DNA of 64,000 nucleotides, from positions 62,001-126,000 of the forward strand of contig NZ_PIOC01000001.1 in the NCBI RefSeq assembly GCF_003369575.1, given 5' to 3'. A program made the translations under genes and the position numbers. Of this stretch, positions 9,362 through 18,897 are shown piece by piece (the first letter of the stretch is position 1; every line of letters starts with the position of its first letter). The notes below the pieces were generated by a model. It saw only the letters and a list, made by a program, of their open reading frames with translations. It was not told the origin of the DNA and searched no databases. This stretch comes from Oceanobacillus arenosus. GTDB lineage: Bacteria; Bacillota; Bacilli; Bacillales; Amphibacillaceae.

Positions 9362-10053
9362 TTCGTAACACCTCCGGAGAGTAGCGACGTGAATTCTTCC
9401 AAACGATTTAATACATTTTGATCCGCTTTGCGTGCGGTTGCTAAAATTGAATCGACAGAATAAGCAAGGGGAAGTGATGTATAATTCTTTAGACTAAAAG
9501 GATTCATTTCAGCACTATTAAATTCTATGATTTGCTTGATACCGCTCCATTCAAGCTCGATTTTCTCGTCATCATTTGAAAATGTATATTCCAAATGTGC
9601 CATTGTCCCATTACCAAAGTTAACGGTTACAATCGTATGATAGGGTGTAACTGCTGGTGTTGTACGCTTCACTTGTATAGTTAACGGTTCACCAAGTATT
9701 GCAGAAAACACAACTAAATCGCTAGCTATTAATCTTTGGTTTTCAGTTATAATTCCCGTTCTTCTAAAACGAAGCACTCCCTTAGGGTTGACGATGACTT
9801 CTTTTATTTTTTTAAAAAATGGATATTGCTCTAATTCATAATACACATACAGATTTTCATTAACCACATTAAGCAATGTTGAAGGGATATATACTTTATC
9901 CGTATCATTGATGACAGAATCAAAATTCACTTCATCTACAAGGAATGTCTCAATTCCCTCTGTTAGTTGATCCGCTGATTTAACAATGGTAACTTTGGCT
10001 GTTGTTGTAGCAAAATCTATTTTTTCTAGCTTTTTATATACAATTTTACGCAT
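9358..10053 (-). CDS. protein resembling a Gfo/Idh C-terminal half without a Rossmann domain
   Basis: 231 residues, no signal peptide or membrane segment. I do not recognise a named family. Residues about 135-190 (FGNGTMAHLEYTFSNDDEKI, then ELEWSGIKQIIEF) read like the beta-sheet substrate domain of Gfo/Idh oxidoreductases, where a similar 'NG..A.LEYTF' strand is common, but no GxGxxG or EKP motif is present. Residues 1-130 are rich in beta-strand-forming text and dissimilar. It is translationally coupled to the Gfo/Idh gene downstream, so a subunit, chaperone or substrate-binding partner of that enzyme is a fair guess. Function not established. Confidence 0.7.
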   Translation of the reverse strand: MRKIVYKKLEKIDFATTTAKVTIVKSADQLTEGIETFLVDEVNFDSVINDTDKVYIPSTLLNVVNENLYVYYELEQYPFFKKIKEVIVNPKGVLRFRRTGIITENQRLIASDLVVFSAILGEPLTIQVKRTTPAVTPYHTIVTVNFGNGTMAHLEYTFSNDDEKIELEWSGIKQIIEFNSAEMNPFSLKNYTSLPLAYSVDSILATARKADQNVLNRLEEFTSLLSGGVTK

Positions 10054-10091
10054 CGTTTTAACCTCCCTATATTTCGTAAATTATCGCTAAT

Positions 10092-10979
10092 CTAGTGCAC
10101 CACACTCTTCTGTCTTTCCATAAAATGATAGGCAGCACCTATCATACCTGAATGGTTTGAAAATTTAGCGAGTACAATCTCTGTATTTCGGAAAATAGAG
10201 GGATGTGCATACTTCTGTACATCGCCTTTAACCTCTTGTAAGAATTGTTCACCCCTACCAGTTATTCCACCACCAATAATAACTTTTTCTGGATTAAAGA
10301 TATAGATGAGATTGGATATTCCGATAGCTAAATGTCTATAAAATTTTTCTACAGCCAGCTTCATTTGTGAATCCCCACGATCATATAATGCGAAAATTTC
10401 TTTTCCTGTCCAAGTACGATTCTCTCTAAACATTTTTGCCATGTGAATAAGTCCACTGATTGACGCAACCTTTTCAAATGGTTCTCCTTCAATCCGCATA
10501 TATCCCCATTCGCCTGCACTAAATGTATGTCCGGTATAAAGTTCATTATTTATGATAATCGCTCCACCAACACCTGTACCGATTGTCAATGTAATAAAGT
10601 TTTCTACTTGATGATTACCTTTCCATTTTTCGCAAAGTGCTACACAATTAACATCATTACTGACTTCTACAGGCAATTGAAGTGCAGTTGAGACAATACG
10701 CTTGATTTCTAAGCCTTCATAATCAGGAATTGTATCTCCTGCACCAACAATTGTTCCTGTATAAATATTCACTTGTCCTGCAGTACTAATCGCAACACCA
10801 GCTATTTGATGGTTCTGTATCACTATTTTAGCTGCCTCGATTACTTTATTGATAATGAAACTTCCGCCGAGGTGTGCTTCTGTATCCATAGTTGAGTCAT
10901 GAATTATTTCTCCATTTTCATTAACAATTCCATATTTAATATGAGTACCGCCTATGTCAAATGCTAAATAGTTATTCAT
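10092..10979 (-). CDS. ROK-family sugar kinase
   Basis: 295-residue cytoplasmic kinase. FDIGGTHIKYGIV (about 5-17) is the phosphate-1 loop, SNDVNCVALCE holds the catalytic Asp, and TIGTGVGGAIIIN is the second phosphate-binding segment. GHTFSAGEWGYM matches the ROK substrate-binding Glu-x-Gly region, but the zinc-binding CxCGxxGCxE that often follows is absent, so this is a zinc-less ROK member. Next to nanE and Gfo/Idh genes, it is a good candidate for an N-acetylmannosamine kinase (NanK role), which would feed NanE, though a glucokinase or fructokinase activity cannot be excluded. Ribosome binding site AAAAGGGG. Confidence 0.88.
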   Translation of the reverse strand: MNNYLAFDIGGTHIKYGIVNENGEIIHDSTMDTEAHLGGSFIINKVIEAAKIVIQNHQIAGVAISTAGQVNIYTGTIVGAGDTIPDYEGLEIKRIVSTALQLPVEVSNDVNCVALCEKWKGNHQVENFITLTIGTGVGGAIIINNELYTGHTFSAGEWGYMRIEGEPFEKVASISGLIHMAKMFRENRTWTGKEIFALYDRGDSQMKLAVEKFYRHLAIGISNLIYIFNPEKVIIGGGITGRGEQFLQEVKGDVQKYAHPSIFRNTEIVLAKFSNHSGMIGAAYHFMERQKSVVH

Positions 10980-11006
10980 TGTCCATAGCCCCTTTTCAAA
11001 AAAAAA

Positions 11007-11867
11007 TTAAGCAAACAAAAGGCTTTTTGCATAATCAAAAGAAGCCCTTGCACCAAAACGACACTCCTCCAAGCCTTCAAATTCAATGGAAACATAGCCA
11101 TCAAAGCTAGATGCTTTTAAAAGATTAATAATTTCTGGCATAGGCAGATCACCATGCCCAACAATTGCACCCCTTAGCTGGTTTCCAAAATGGGTTTCAA
11201 ACCATCCGCCATATCGATTCATTTTATCTTGACGATAGTAAAAATCTTTAATGTGCACAACAGAAGCAAATGGTAAATTATTCTTTACAGCTGTTAACGG
11301 ATTTTCGTCATAGCATAAAAAGTTTCCGACATCTAACGTTGTTCTAAAGTTATCACGATTTACCTGGCGAACAATGGTTTGCACGCGATCACTTGCTTGA
11401 ACATAGAATCCATGATTTTCTATACTTGTTACAATCCCTTTACCGCTTGCATAGTCAGCAATCCGCTGACATGCCTCGACAAGTCTAGGTAAATCTTTAA
11501 TAAAGAAATCCAATGTACGTTCATGTGGATCTCTACTTGCCAGATCATGACGCATGAATTTAATTCCGAGTTGAGCGCAGATATCAACATGCTGCATTAC
11601 TCTTTTAATTTCTTTATCATAAGTCTCATCAGATTCACAGATGAAATTCGCACCGATTGCATAATTAGATAAATCAATCTTGAGTTGTGCAGCTTTCTCT
11701 CTCACCTTTTCAATTAAATCAGGTTTTTCTATGAAATCAAATCCCATAGGAACAATTTCAAGATGTTCCCCGCCAATTTCCTTTACCCAATCAATAACAT
11801 CAATAATATCCATATCACCTTTACTAATTGCCTGATACAAACTATATGAGCTCATCCCTAGTCTCAT
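11007..11867 (-). CDS. sugar phosphate isomerase/epimerase (TIM barrel)
   Basis: 286 residues of the xylose-isomerase-like/AP-endonuclease-2 fold. Metal-site segments are clear: GIVTSIENHGFY (Glu), RTTLDVGNFLCYD (Asp), SVVHIKDFYYR (His) and GYVSIEFEGLEE (Glu). Only about 27 bp separates it from the ROK gene, and GGGAGTGAG precedes the ATG. With two Gfo/Idh enzymes and a second such protein in the same locus, the set resembles sugar-oxidation/isomerisation or 3-keto-glycoside pathways. The substrate is unknown. Confidence 0.87.
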   Translation of the reverse strand: MRLGMSSYSLYQAISKGDMDIIDVIDWVKEIGGEHLEIVPMGFDFIEKPDLIEKVREKAAQLKIDLSNYAIGANFICESDETYDKEIKRVMQHVDICAQLGIKFMRHDLASRDPHERTLDFFIKDLPRLVEACQRIADYASGKGIVTSIENHGFYVQASDRVQTIVRQVNRDNFRTTLDVGNFLCYDENPLTAVKNNLPFASVVHIKDFYYRQDKMNRYGGWFETHFGNQLRGAIVGHGDLPMPEIINLLKASSFDGYVSIEFEGLEECRFGARASFDYAKSLLFA

Positions 11868-11967
11868 CTATCTCACTCCCTAGTTTTTTAAAAATACTAA
11901 TTATTGGTTAATCACCTGGTGTATCCAAAATTCGAAATACACCAGATGAAAGTTCATTCCTAACTCA

Positions 11968-13632
11968 TTATTTTGTATATATTCCTTTTAAGAACATGTA
12001 CATCATGTCATATAATGCACGCTTTTCTGGATCATCACTTGTTGCTGCTTGGAGTATTGTATCGTTACCTTGATAATATGCTTTAAACGTATTATCCATA
12101 TAACCATAATCTACTCCGCCATTTAAATAATTCAGATACTTTTGCAAGTAATTTCCAGGTTCACTTAACAAGCGTTCGTCAAATTCAATTTCAACACCCA
12201 TGCCATATTGTTTGGCACGGTGTGCACCATCAGGAATTCGATGATCCACGTTATCATAGAAGAAATGATTTGGTTGTAGTGCTGCTGCATCAAAACCTAG
12301 TTCTTCCCATGCATGACTTTTGTTTGAATACCAATTTGGAATCCAGTAGAACTTCAGATCTTTCGAGTGCACAAGTTCACTCGTGTACTGAATAACTTCT
12401 TCTTCATGGGAGACATCATTTTCAACATTTTCATTCATCCAGTAAATTCCACTCAATTCTAGATTGGAATAGTTTTCCTTATTCCATTTGTTGAAAAGCT
12501 CTCTCAAATACCAATCGATTGCTTTTTTCCTGTTCTGGTAGGATACATCCTCGCCTACTTGAACATCATCAAAGTTTTCCGATACTCCATCCCCATCTAT
12601 ATCACCAAAATCACTTTGTGCAACGGATGGATATGGGACTGTCAATACAACTTTAGTCTTCTTATTTTTCTTTTTCAGTTTTTGAGCTGCTTCTTTCGTT
12701 GCTTCATTTAATTGAGATAGATCGCCATTTTCGGCAAATGTCTTATCCATGTACCACTGCCAGTCTTCTTTGTTAGCAGGGTTGACAATTGTACCTAAAT
12801 CACGACCTTGCTCAGAACGTATCCCTAAATAAAGAACGCCATCATACATCCAATCTTGAGGTTCACCATCTTCTCCAACATACGTAATATAAGGCATTAT
12901 TTTTTCTTTCGTCCAATTTCCCCTACCATTTGGATATTGACCGTTGTATAATAGTACTAGGTCTTCTATACCATTAGAAGTTTTCTTAGAGGGTGCTAAA
13001 TATTCAGCTTCTTTCGGATTTACCTTTTTAGCACCCTTCACTTTTTCGTCATATCCCCAAATTTCAATTTCGTCAATAAATGCCCACATTTCTGGAATAA
13101 ATTCTACCTTCACATAACGGGCATACGCCATCGTTGTATTTTTGCTTTCATCTGGTATTCCATCAACATTGCCATCCCATAATAGCTTGTCTGTTTCGCC
13201 AGGACCAGCACCCCACAATGCATTTGCAGAGCTTAAATTTGAAACATTTTTCCAATGCTCACCGTCAGTAGATACATAATAGGAAACGGCAACTGGATAG
13301 AAAATAGCTATTTTCGAGTCACGTAGAAAGTTTGCAGTAATTTTTTGTATCGATTTTTCTTTACCTAAATCGAAGACAACACTACGAGTACCACCTCTTA
13401 CATGTCCTTGCCAGCTTGGATTATTAAAGTCGTTTTCGCCATACTGTCCATCAGTTAATTCATTGCCTGAATCAATGTAGCTTTCTGGTGCATGGGATAT
13501 CTCATAGCTTAAGCCAGATGCTAAGTTTTTGTATTCACTACCCTCATCTTTTTCCTTTGCAAATGCAGTTGTGGAAATACTTAACATCAAAACGGCTATG
13601 AATATTCCAATAAAGCTTTTTCTACGTATCAA
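11968..13632 (-). CDS. secreted discoidin-like / DUF4855 protein
   Basis: 554 residues with a classical signal peptide (MIRRKSFIGIFIAVLML..., cleavage probably after AFA near residue 25). Residues about 35-195 read like a galactose-binding/F5-8 type C domain (YVSTDGEHWKNVSNL, RYVKVEFIPEMWAFIDEIEI). Residues about 215-550 match DUF4855 as I know it (WMYDGVLYLGIRSEQGRD, SGIYWMNENVEND, FYWIPNWYSN). The rest is soluble and no wall anchor is visible. The only exported enzyme-like product of the locus besides the binding protein, it is a candidate to bind or cut the outside glycan. DUF4855 has no established activity that I know of. Confidence 0.85.
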   Translation of the reverse strand: MIRRKSFIGIFIAVLMLSISTTAFAKEKDEGSEYKNLASGLSYEISHAPESYIDSGNELTDGQYGENDFNNPSWQGHVRGGTRSVVFDLGKEKSIQKITANFLRDSKIAIFYPVAVSYYVSTDGEHWKNVSNLSSANALWGAGPGETDKLLWDGNVDGIPDESKNTTMAYARYVKVEFIPEMWAFIDEIEIWGYDEKVKGAKKVNPKEAEYLAPSKKTSNGIEDLVLLYNGQYPNGRGNWTKEKIMPYITYVGEDGEPQDWMYDGVLYLGIRSEQGRDLGTIVNPANKEDWQWYMDKTFAENGDLSQLNEATKEAAQKLKKKNKKTKVVLTVPYPSVAQSDFGDIDGDGVSENFDDVQVGEDVSYQNRKKAIDWYLRELFNKWNKENYSNLELSGIYWMNENVENDVSHEEEVIQYTSELVHSKDLKFYWIPNWYSNKSHAWEELGFDAAALQPNHFFYDNVDHRIPDGAHRAKQYGMGVEIEFDERLLSEPGNYLQKYLNYLNGGVDYGYMDNTFKAYYQGNDTILQAATSDDPEKRALYDMMYMFLKGIYTK

Positions 13633-13696
13633 TCGTTTTCCCTCCCTAAATTAAATGATACTACCAGGACCTCTGCCAAACGCTTTTAGATTCGTT

Positions 13697-15247
13697 TTAT
13701 AGGCAACACCCCTTTCGATATGTTACTTCTAAACCTACCTCAAACATCCGCTTCCAAGGCGAATTTACATTATCCAGCGTGATTTTATCTTTTATTAGGA
13801 GATTTTGATCAATAAATGATTGTAGTTGTGCATTAATTATTCCTTCTATTATTTCTAAATTTTTAGATATATCAAAGTATGTAGCCTCATATTGTGCTAA
13901 AAAGTCTCTAATCATCACATGCTTTACGATGGCTTGATAGCCCCAATCTTCAATTAATCTAGCATAATAAAATTCTCTGCTTTTATGTTGATACTGTTCT
14001 TGAGTATTTTTTCGATTAAATGATTCAATAGTGGTATGGGCAATAACCGTTCCCAATGTGTTTCCAGACGTATTCCAACCAGCATATGCATTTACTTTAT
14101 CAATTAAGTTGTGGTCTTTAAGTAAATTCATTAGCACCACATCACTACCATTACAAAGTGCAACATCTGCTATGCCTAGCACTTTTCCTTTTTCTACATA
14201 CAGTCTTATTGCATTTACAAATTCTTGATAATTCATTTCCGAAAAATATGATGGATGACGCTCCTGCAGTGTATGTACAGGTTCTGCAATATCATCCTTG
14301 CTGACTGCAGGAGAATGCACCATTAGAACAGCATCAGATTCTAAATTGTTATCCACTATTTTCCCGCCAGCAGTGCTTATTTGTGATTTAATACTTTCCC
14401 CTAATGAACGGTCTTCTAGTTTCGGAATGATGAATGGACCTTTTGTCGATGAGTAACGCACAAAAAAAGATGGTCTGAATTTCTTCACCTCACAAAAAGC
14501 CTTTGCAAATAGGGTGCATCCAACTTCATCAGCCCCAGGATAGATTGCAACCTTATCGTTCAACCCCAATTCTAAGACTCTTTGAATAAGTGATCGTTGT
14601 TCTTTCGAGCTAAATCCATATTCAGCATTGTCATCAAGAGGGATAACTAGAAAATCAACAATCCCTTGCTTTACTAGTTCTAATGCATATTTATTCGCAA
14701 ACGCATTTGTCTTTCTACGATTTGTGTAATCATTTAGTATTTCAGCTGGTATTTCACTTACAATCTCTTTAAAGGCTATTTCTTCCTCAACTGTTTGCTT
14801 CGACCGATCGATTTTGTCTAATAGATGTCCATGTCGATATAACTTTTCTCCATACACAGCATAATAGTCCGGTTCTTCATCACTACTATTATACGAAGGT
14901 GTCCGCATAATTAAATTGAAAGCAAGTATTCTAATATCCTTATTGTTTTCTTTCATTTCCGCTAGTTGATTTAACCTGTTTACTACTTCATCAGGTGTAC
15001 TTTGATGGAGACGAGACGGAACAATTCCCCCATATAAAAACATATCAAGTGAAACAATAAGATAATTTGCATCTTTAATTTCATTATTTAACCAGTCATA
15101 AATCTGGTTTGTGTTTGCAGGTATCTTCTTTTTTCCTAATAGCTCTTTCCTTGGAACGGTTAATTCCAAATCCGTCATTGCAGCTAGCTGCATTGGATAG
15201 TTTAGATTACATGGCCGCTCATCTAATGGTAAATAAACAATTTTCAT
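13697..15247 (-). CDS. DUF4127-family protein
   Basis: 516 residues, no signal peptide. The start MKIVYLPLDERPCNLNYPMQ is the hallmark of DUF4127, followed by VPRKELLGKKKIPANTNQIYDWL, LIVSLDMFLYGGIVPSR and PLDDNAEYGF. Charged conserved residues (DERP, DDNAEYG, GADEVG) suggest a metal or sugar site, but no activity is established to my knowledge. I chose the ATG with GGAGG eight bases before it; an upstream in-frame ATG would add five residues. Stop and start spacing puts it between the 638-residue six-hairpin-like gene and the DUF4855 gene, so it probably acts on the imported glycan. Confidence 0.88.
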   Translation of the reverse strand: MKIVYLPLDERPCNLNYPMQLAAMTDLELTVPRKELLGKKKIPANTNQIYDWLNNEIKDANYLIVSLDMFLYGGIVPSRLHQSTPDEVVNRLNQLAEMKENNKDIRILAFNLIMRTPSYNSSDEEPDYYAVYGEKLYRHGHLLDKIDRSKQTVEEEIAFKEIVSEIPAEILNDYTNRRKTNAFANKYALELVKQGIVDFLVIPLDDNAEYGFSSKEQRSLIQRVLELGLNDKVAIYPGADEVGCTLFAKAFCEVKKFRPSFFVRYSSTKGPFIIPKLEDRSLGESIKSQISTAGGKIVDNNLESDAVLMVHSPAVSKDDIAEPVHTLQERHPSYFSEMNYQEFVNAIRLYVEKGKVLGIADVALCNGSDVVLMNLLKDHNLIDKVNAYAGWNTSGNTLGTVIAHTTIESFNRKNTQEQYQHKSREFYYARLIEDWGYQAIVKHVMIRDFLAQYEATYFDISKNLEIIEGIINAQLQSFIDQNLLIKDKITLDNVNSPWKRMFEVGLEVTYRKGCCL

Positions 15248-15279
15248 GGTTTGTACCTCCAACTTAGATCAAGTAGAAA

Positions 15280-17196
15280 TTAATAATGAGGCAACAGTTG
15301 CTTTTCTAACAAGCCCATAAATAATCCTCCTGATATTTGTGCTACTGTCCAACCTGATTCAATCGCCCATGGCCCCCATCCCACATCAGCAGGGGAACCA
15401 AATACTTCTTTTTTCTCAACATCAAATGCCCTTGCCCACGCCCCATTAATTTGGGGGTTTTCACTCTGAATTTGTGTATTCATCAAGAATGATGCGATGC
15501 TTTCCCATCGTTCTTTAAACATGTTGTCCTCTGTTACCAGATAAGCTTGAATAAAACCTATCGGGAGCCAATTATTGGAATACAATAGATCGACAACAGG
15601 GTCACCATTTTTTGTAAGCAAGGAACTCTCTCCTTCCCCTACCTCATGCCTCATATTTGCTTTATAACCAGAATCCCGCTCCAAGTAGCCTCCAGTATGA
15701 TGTCGGTATTTCTCTAAGTCGTGCGTTACTTGATACAACCAGTCTTTGTGTTGCTTTGTTCCTGTAATCCAATATAACCAGCTTAATGGCAGGATAAGAC
15801 GGCAATATTCTTGTGTTTCACTTTGTTCTCGTTTTGTATTCGGGTATACACTCATAATTGTCGATAATCCCCTAACTGCGGTTACCTTAAATTCCTCGAT
15901 TCCTGTCAGATTATATGCTAATAGTAACGCTGCAAAGTAATGGGCGTTATAATGTGCACTAGGAAGATTTCCTGGATTTGCTTTCAATTCTTGCAATTTT
16001 TCTTTATTTAGATCAATGTTATCGGTACGAGCAACTCTTGTTCCATCTGTTCCGGTTGTTTTAACTAGAAATTTAAGCGCAATCACACAATCATCTAAAT
16101 GCTTATCCGTTTTATGATAGAAGCATTTCAGCAATTGAGGGATGATCGCTCTAGCAACGTCATCTTGGTAACATATTCCCCATGCTTCATTTGTCCAGCG
16201 CATCATGCCAAATAAATCGCCATCCCCTTTGTATAAGTAATTTTCAAATACAAAGTCTGCTAGATTATCAGAAATCTGAAGACTTTCTAGATTTCCATGC
16301 AGTAAATAGTCCAAGAAATACGGAAGTGAAATTTCACCTATACAATCTGCCCTAAGTACATTGCTTTTACGTTGACTGCCTCCATAATATAATTCCGTTC
16401 CGAATCCTTCGAGAGCTCCCCCTTTTCCCTTTTCCAGAACAATTTCGGCATTTTCAAACCAGTTAATCGCTTTTACAGCAGATACTTGTATGCGCTCTTC
16501 TAAAGGAGAAATGTCATGAAACACTCCAGTTCTATATACAGGCTGATAATTGCTTAATGCTATCTCTTCGTCTAATAACCACCCCACAATAAACGCTACA
16601 ACTTTTTTAATTTCTTCCCACGGGGCATAACGAGTTTTTCTGAAATTCCCTAAACGAAAAGAACAAATCAATAAATTGTTTGGATTATCAAACCATAAAG
16701 CCCGATCCGTAATTTCCTCCAGGATGGCATCGTTTATAGTAATCCGGTCATGTGCATGTTTTCTTACAAACTGTAAAATAGGGACCTTATTGTTGCACGT
16801 ATTCATATGTGGCTTTATCCGCATGCCACATTGATCATCAATCAAAGTGCCCAATTCCAAATTTGAGATTTCCATCTTACTGGAACAATAAGCAAGCCGT
16901 TCGTATCGGGTACTTTCTGGTGGGGAGAAATATACATTACCAATACTAGCCATATATTCCACAAAAGTTTTCTTTCCTTTTTTTATCTGTTCTTCTAAGG
17001 CTCTTCTATTCCTTGGCTCTAATAGTAAAGGAACATTGTCTCCTCCTCCAAGGACAGCAATACTATCATAAAGATCTAAATTTGCATCTGCTATTTCAGA
17101 AGGCTTTATAACTACTACTTTTGCTTTTGTGTTCTTTACTATTTGTAGAAAATCGCTTTCGTGGGCAGTGATAACTACTAGCTTATTGTTATTCAT
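15280..17196 (-). CDS. two-domain cytoplasmic protein with a six-hairpin glycosidase-like C-terminus
   Basis: 638 residues, no signal peptide. Residues about 1-200 look like an alpha/beta glutamine-amidotransferase-like fold (YDSIAVLGGGDNVPLLLEP, KGKKTFVEYMAS). Residues about 240-638 are helix-rich with repeated Trp and aromatic clusters (FGMMRWTNEAWGICYQDDVA, HYNAHYFAALLLAYNLTG, LILPLSWLYWITG, GPWAIESGWTVAQISGG), as in (alpha/alpha)6 glycosidases. I do not recognise a named family, and the catalytic residues are not obvious; Asp in YQDDVAR is one candidate. AAGGAGG precedes the ATG. Between the YesL-like gene and DUF4127. Likely a hydrolase or binding protein for the imported saccharide. Confidence 0.72.
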   Translation of the reverse strand: MNNNKLVVITAHESDFLQIVKNTKAKVVVIKPSEIADANLDLYDSIAVLGGGDNVPLLLEPRNRRALEEQIKKGKKTFVEYMASIGNVYFSPPESTRYERLAYCSSKMEISNLELGTLIDDQCGMRIKPHMNTCNNKVPILQFVRKHAHDRITINDAILEEITDRALWFDNPNNLLICSFRLGNFRKTRYAPWEEIKKVVAFIVGWLLDEEIALSNYQPVYRTGVFHDISPLEERIQVSAVKAINWFENAEIVLEKGKGGALEGFGTELYYGGSQRKSNVLRADCIGEISLPYFLDYLLHGNLESLQISDNLADFVFENYLYKGDGDLFGMMRWTNEAWGICYQDDVARAIIPQLLKCFYHKTDKHLDDCVIALKFLVKTTGTDGTRVARTDNIDLNKEKLQELKANPGNLPSAHYNAHYFAALLLAYNLTGIEEFKVTAVRGLSTIMSVYPNTKREQSETQEYCRLILPLSWLYWITGTKQHKDWLYQVTHDLEKYRHHTGGYLERDSGYKANMRHEVGEGESSLLTKNGDPVVDLLYSNNWLPIGFIQAYLVTEDNMFKERWESIASFLMNTQIQSENPQINGAWARAFDVEKKEVFGSPADVGWGPWAIESGWTVAQISGGLFMGLLEKQLLPHY

Positions 17197-17348
17197 GAGA
17201 TAAACCTCCTTTTGAGCCGCATACTATTTTCCATATGTATGAAAGCGGACAATATAAATTTCCTTTTTGCCCACTTTATAAATGTCTTTGTTTTTCCATT
17301 GATGGTGCTCGTGATGTGTATATAAGCAAACCTACAATATATCCCTAA

Positions 17349-17948
17349 CTAAATTATTATTTTTTCTACTTTTTGGATTGAATGTTTAGTAATTTTGTAG
17401 TGAACATAGGTAAACACACTAAACATACACAAGAATGGGAGAAATTGTAAAACTGTCGACAACATTACTAAGCTTACAAGAAATAAAATGATTCCCAGTA
17501 CAGAAAATGGTTTATAAAAAATCAAATAGAATGAATTTCGAACTAAGTCTCTGATATTCATTTTATAATTTAACAACAATGGGTAAATATATAAAAACAT
17601 TGATAAGACGATTACCACTAAGATTACAAATACAGAGAGAATGAATTCCTTTCCTTTATCTACCAAATGAAACAACACAAAGAAATCACCTGCTAACACT
17701 ATGAATATAATCAGTTGAACAACGCTTACTGCTAGTCCTATTTTAAAATTCCCCTTAAATTGTTTAAAGAAGGTGGATGTAATCGGAGGTTCTTTATCTT
17801 GTGACCATTCCCGAATCACACCCATCATAGCAAGCCATGCAGGACCAATTGTGATTAAAGGCAATGATGAAATAATAAATAAGGCATTTAAGTAGACGAG
17901 ATTTCCAGCAATCTCTAAACCTCTAAAAACTTTCCCATCATATCTCAT
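17349..17948 (-). CDS. YesL-like membrane protein (DUF624)
   Basis: 199 residues with about five hydrophobic segments (near 16-36, 65-90, 98-125, 135-160, 165-190) and the family start MRYDGKVFRGLEIAGNL. YesL-type proteins are regularly encoded beside CUT1 carbohydrate importers in Bacillaceae, but their role is not settled. The gene lies 40 bp after the second permease. Ribosome binding site AAGGGGATT. Confidence 0.85.
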   Translation of the reverse strand: MRYDGKVFRGLEIAGNLVYLNALFIISSLPLITIGPAWLAMMGVIREWSQDKEPPITSTFFKQFKGNFKIGLAVSVVQLIIFIVLAGDFFVLFHLVDKGKEFILSVFVILVVIVLSMFLYIYPLLLNYKMNIRDLVRNSFYLIFYKPFSVLGIILFLVSLVMLSTVLQFLPFLCMFSVFTYVHYKITKHSIQKVEKIII

Positions 17949-17988
17949 TGTCTAATCCCCTTCTATGCTTTCATGTAATAAGTAAAAA

Positions 17989-18897
17989 TTATTTAAAACC
18001 AGTTAACGTTACACCTTCAATAAATTGCTTTTGTACAAAGAAATAGAGGACTATGACCGGTAAAGTAAACATTACCGATGACGCCATTAACATTCCCCAA
18101 TCAATTTGATTCGCCCCAATAAATGCCTTAAGCCCGATAGAAAGCGTCCAATTTGCAGGATCATTTAAGTAAATTAATGGACCTAAGTAATCACTCCATG
18201 CAGCAAGGAAAGTAAGGAGTGCAATGGTAAACAACGCTGGTTTTGATAATGGTAAGATAATCTTCCAATAAATTTTAAATTCAGATGCACCATCTAATTT
18301 TGCTGATTCTGTATATTCATTAGGAATCCCTAAAAAGAACTGTCTCAGTAGAAATATGTTAAAAGCGGATCCAAAGAAACTTGGTAATACTAATGGAAGA
18401 ATCGAATCAACCATTCCTAATTTATTAAATAATACATATAGTGGAATCATAGTAACCTGATAAGGCAAGATCATAGTTGCCATCATTAAAAAGAATAAAA
18501 AATTACGCCCCTTAAATTGTAATCTTGAAAAGGCATATGCGACTAATGGAGAAGAAAATAATTGCCCTGCCACTGATAACATACAAATAAGTACCGTATT
18601 CCATAGATAGTTAAAGAACGGAATAGATTGCATTGCATCTGTATAACTTGACCAGATGAATTTTTCTGGAAGCCACTGTAATGGAATAGCAAAAATCTCA
18701 TCTGATGTTTTTAGTGATGTTAACACTAACCATACAAAGGGCGTAAGGAATAATAATCCAACTACTGCTAAAATTAAATGTGGTATAACAGATTTTTTTA
18801 GAAAACGATTCTTTCCCTTTTTGTATTTCTTTGGTGTTGGCTTATTGCTTAGCCCTTTGCTTGGTTCAATTTCTTCTAACAATGCCAAATTTGCCAT
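17989..18897 (-). CDS. carbohydrate ABC transporter permease (MalG-like, CUT1)
   Basis: 302 residues with six predicted membrane segments after a basic 35-residue cytoplasmic leader. The EAA loop reads EYTESAKLDGASEFKIYWKI, followed by ILPLSKPAL, the contact with an ATPase. The locus has no ATPase gene, so a shared MsmX/MalK-type ATPase elsewhere must drive it, as is usual for CUT1 importers in Bacillus. The ATG starts directly at the stop of the other permease gene, with GGAGGTGAC as ribosome binding site. Confidence 0.93.
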   Translation of the reverse strand: MANLALLEEIEPSKGLSNKPTPKKYKKGKNRFLKKSVIPHLILAVVGLLFLTPFVWLVLTSLKTSDEIFAIPLQWLPEKFIWSSYTDAMQSIPFFNYLWNTVLICMLSVAGQLFSSPLVAYAFSRLQFKGRNFLFFLMMATMILPYQVTMIPLYVLFNKLGMVDSILPLVLPSFFGSAFNIFLLRQFFLGIPNEYTESAKLDGASEFKIYWKIILPLSKPALFTIALLTFLAAWSDYLGPLIYLNDPANWTLSIGLKAFIGANQIDWGMLMASSVMFTLPVIVLYFFVQKQFIEGVTLTGFK

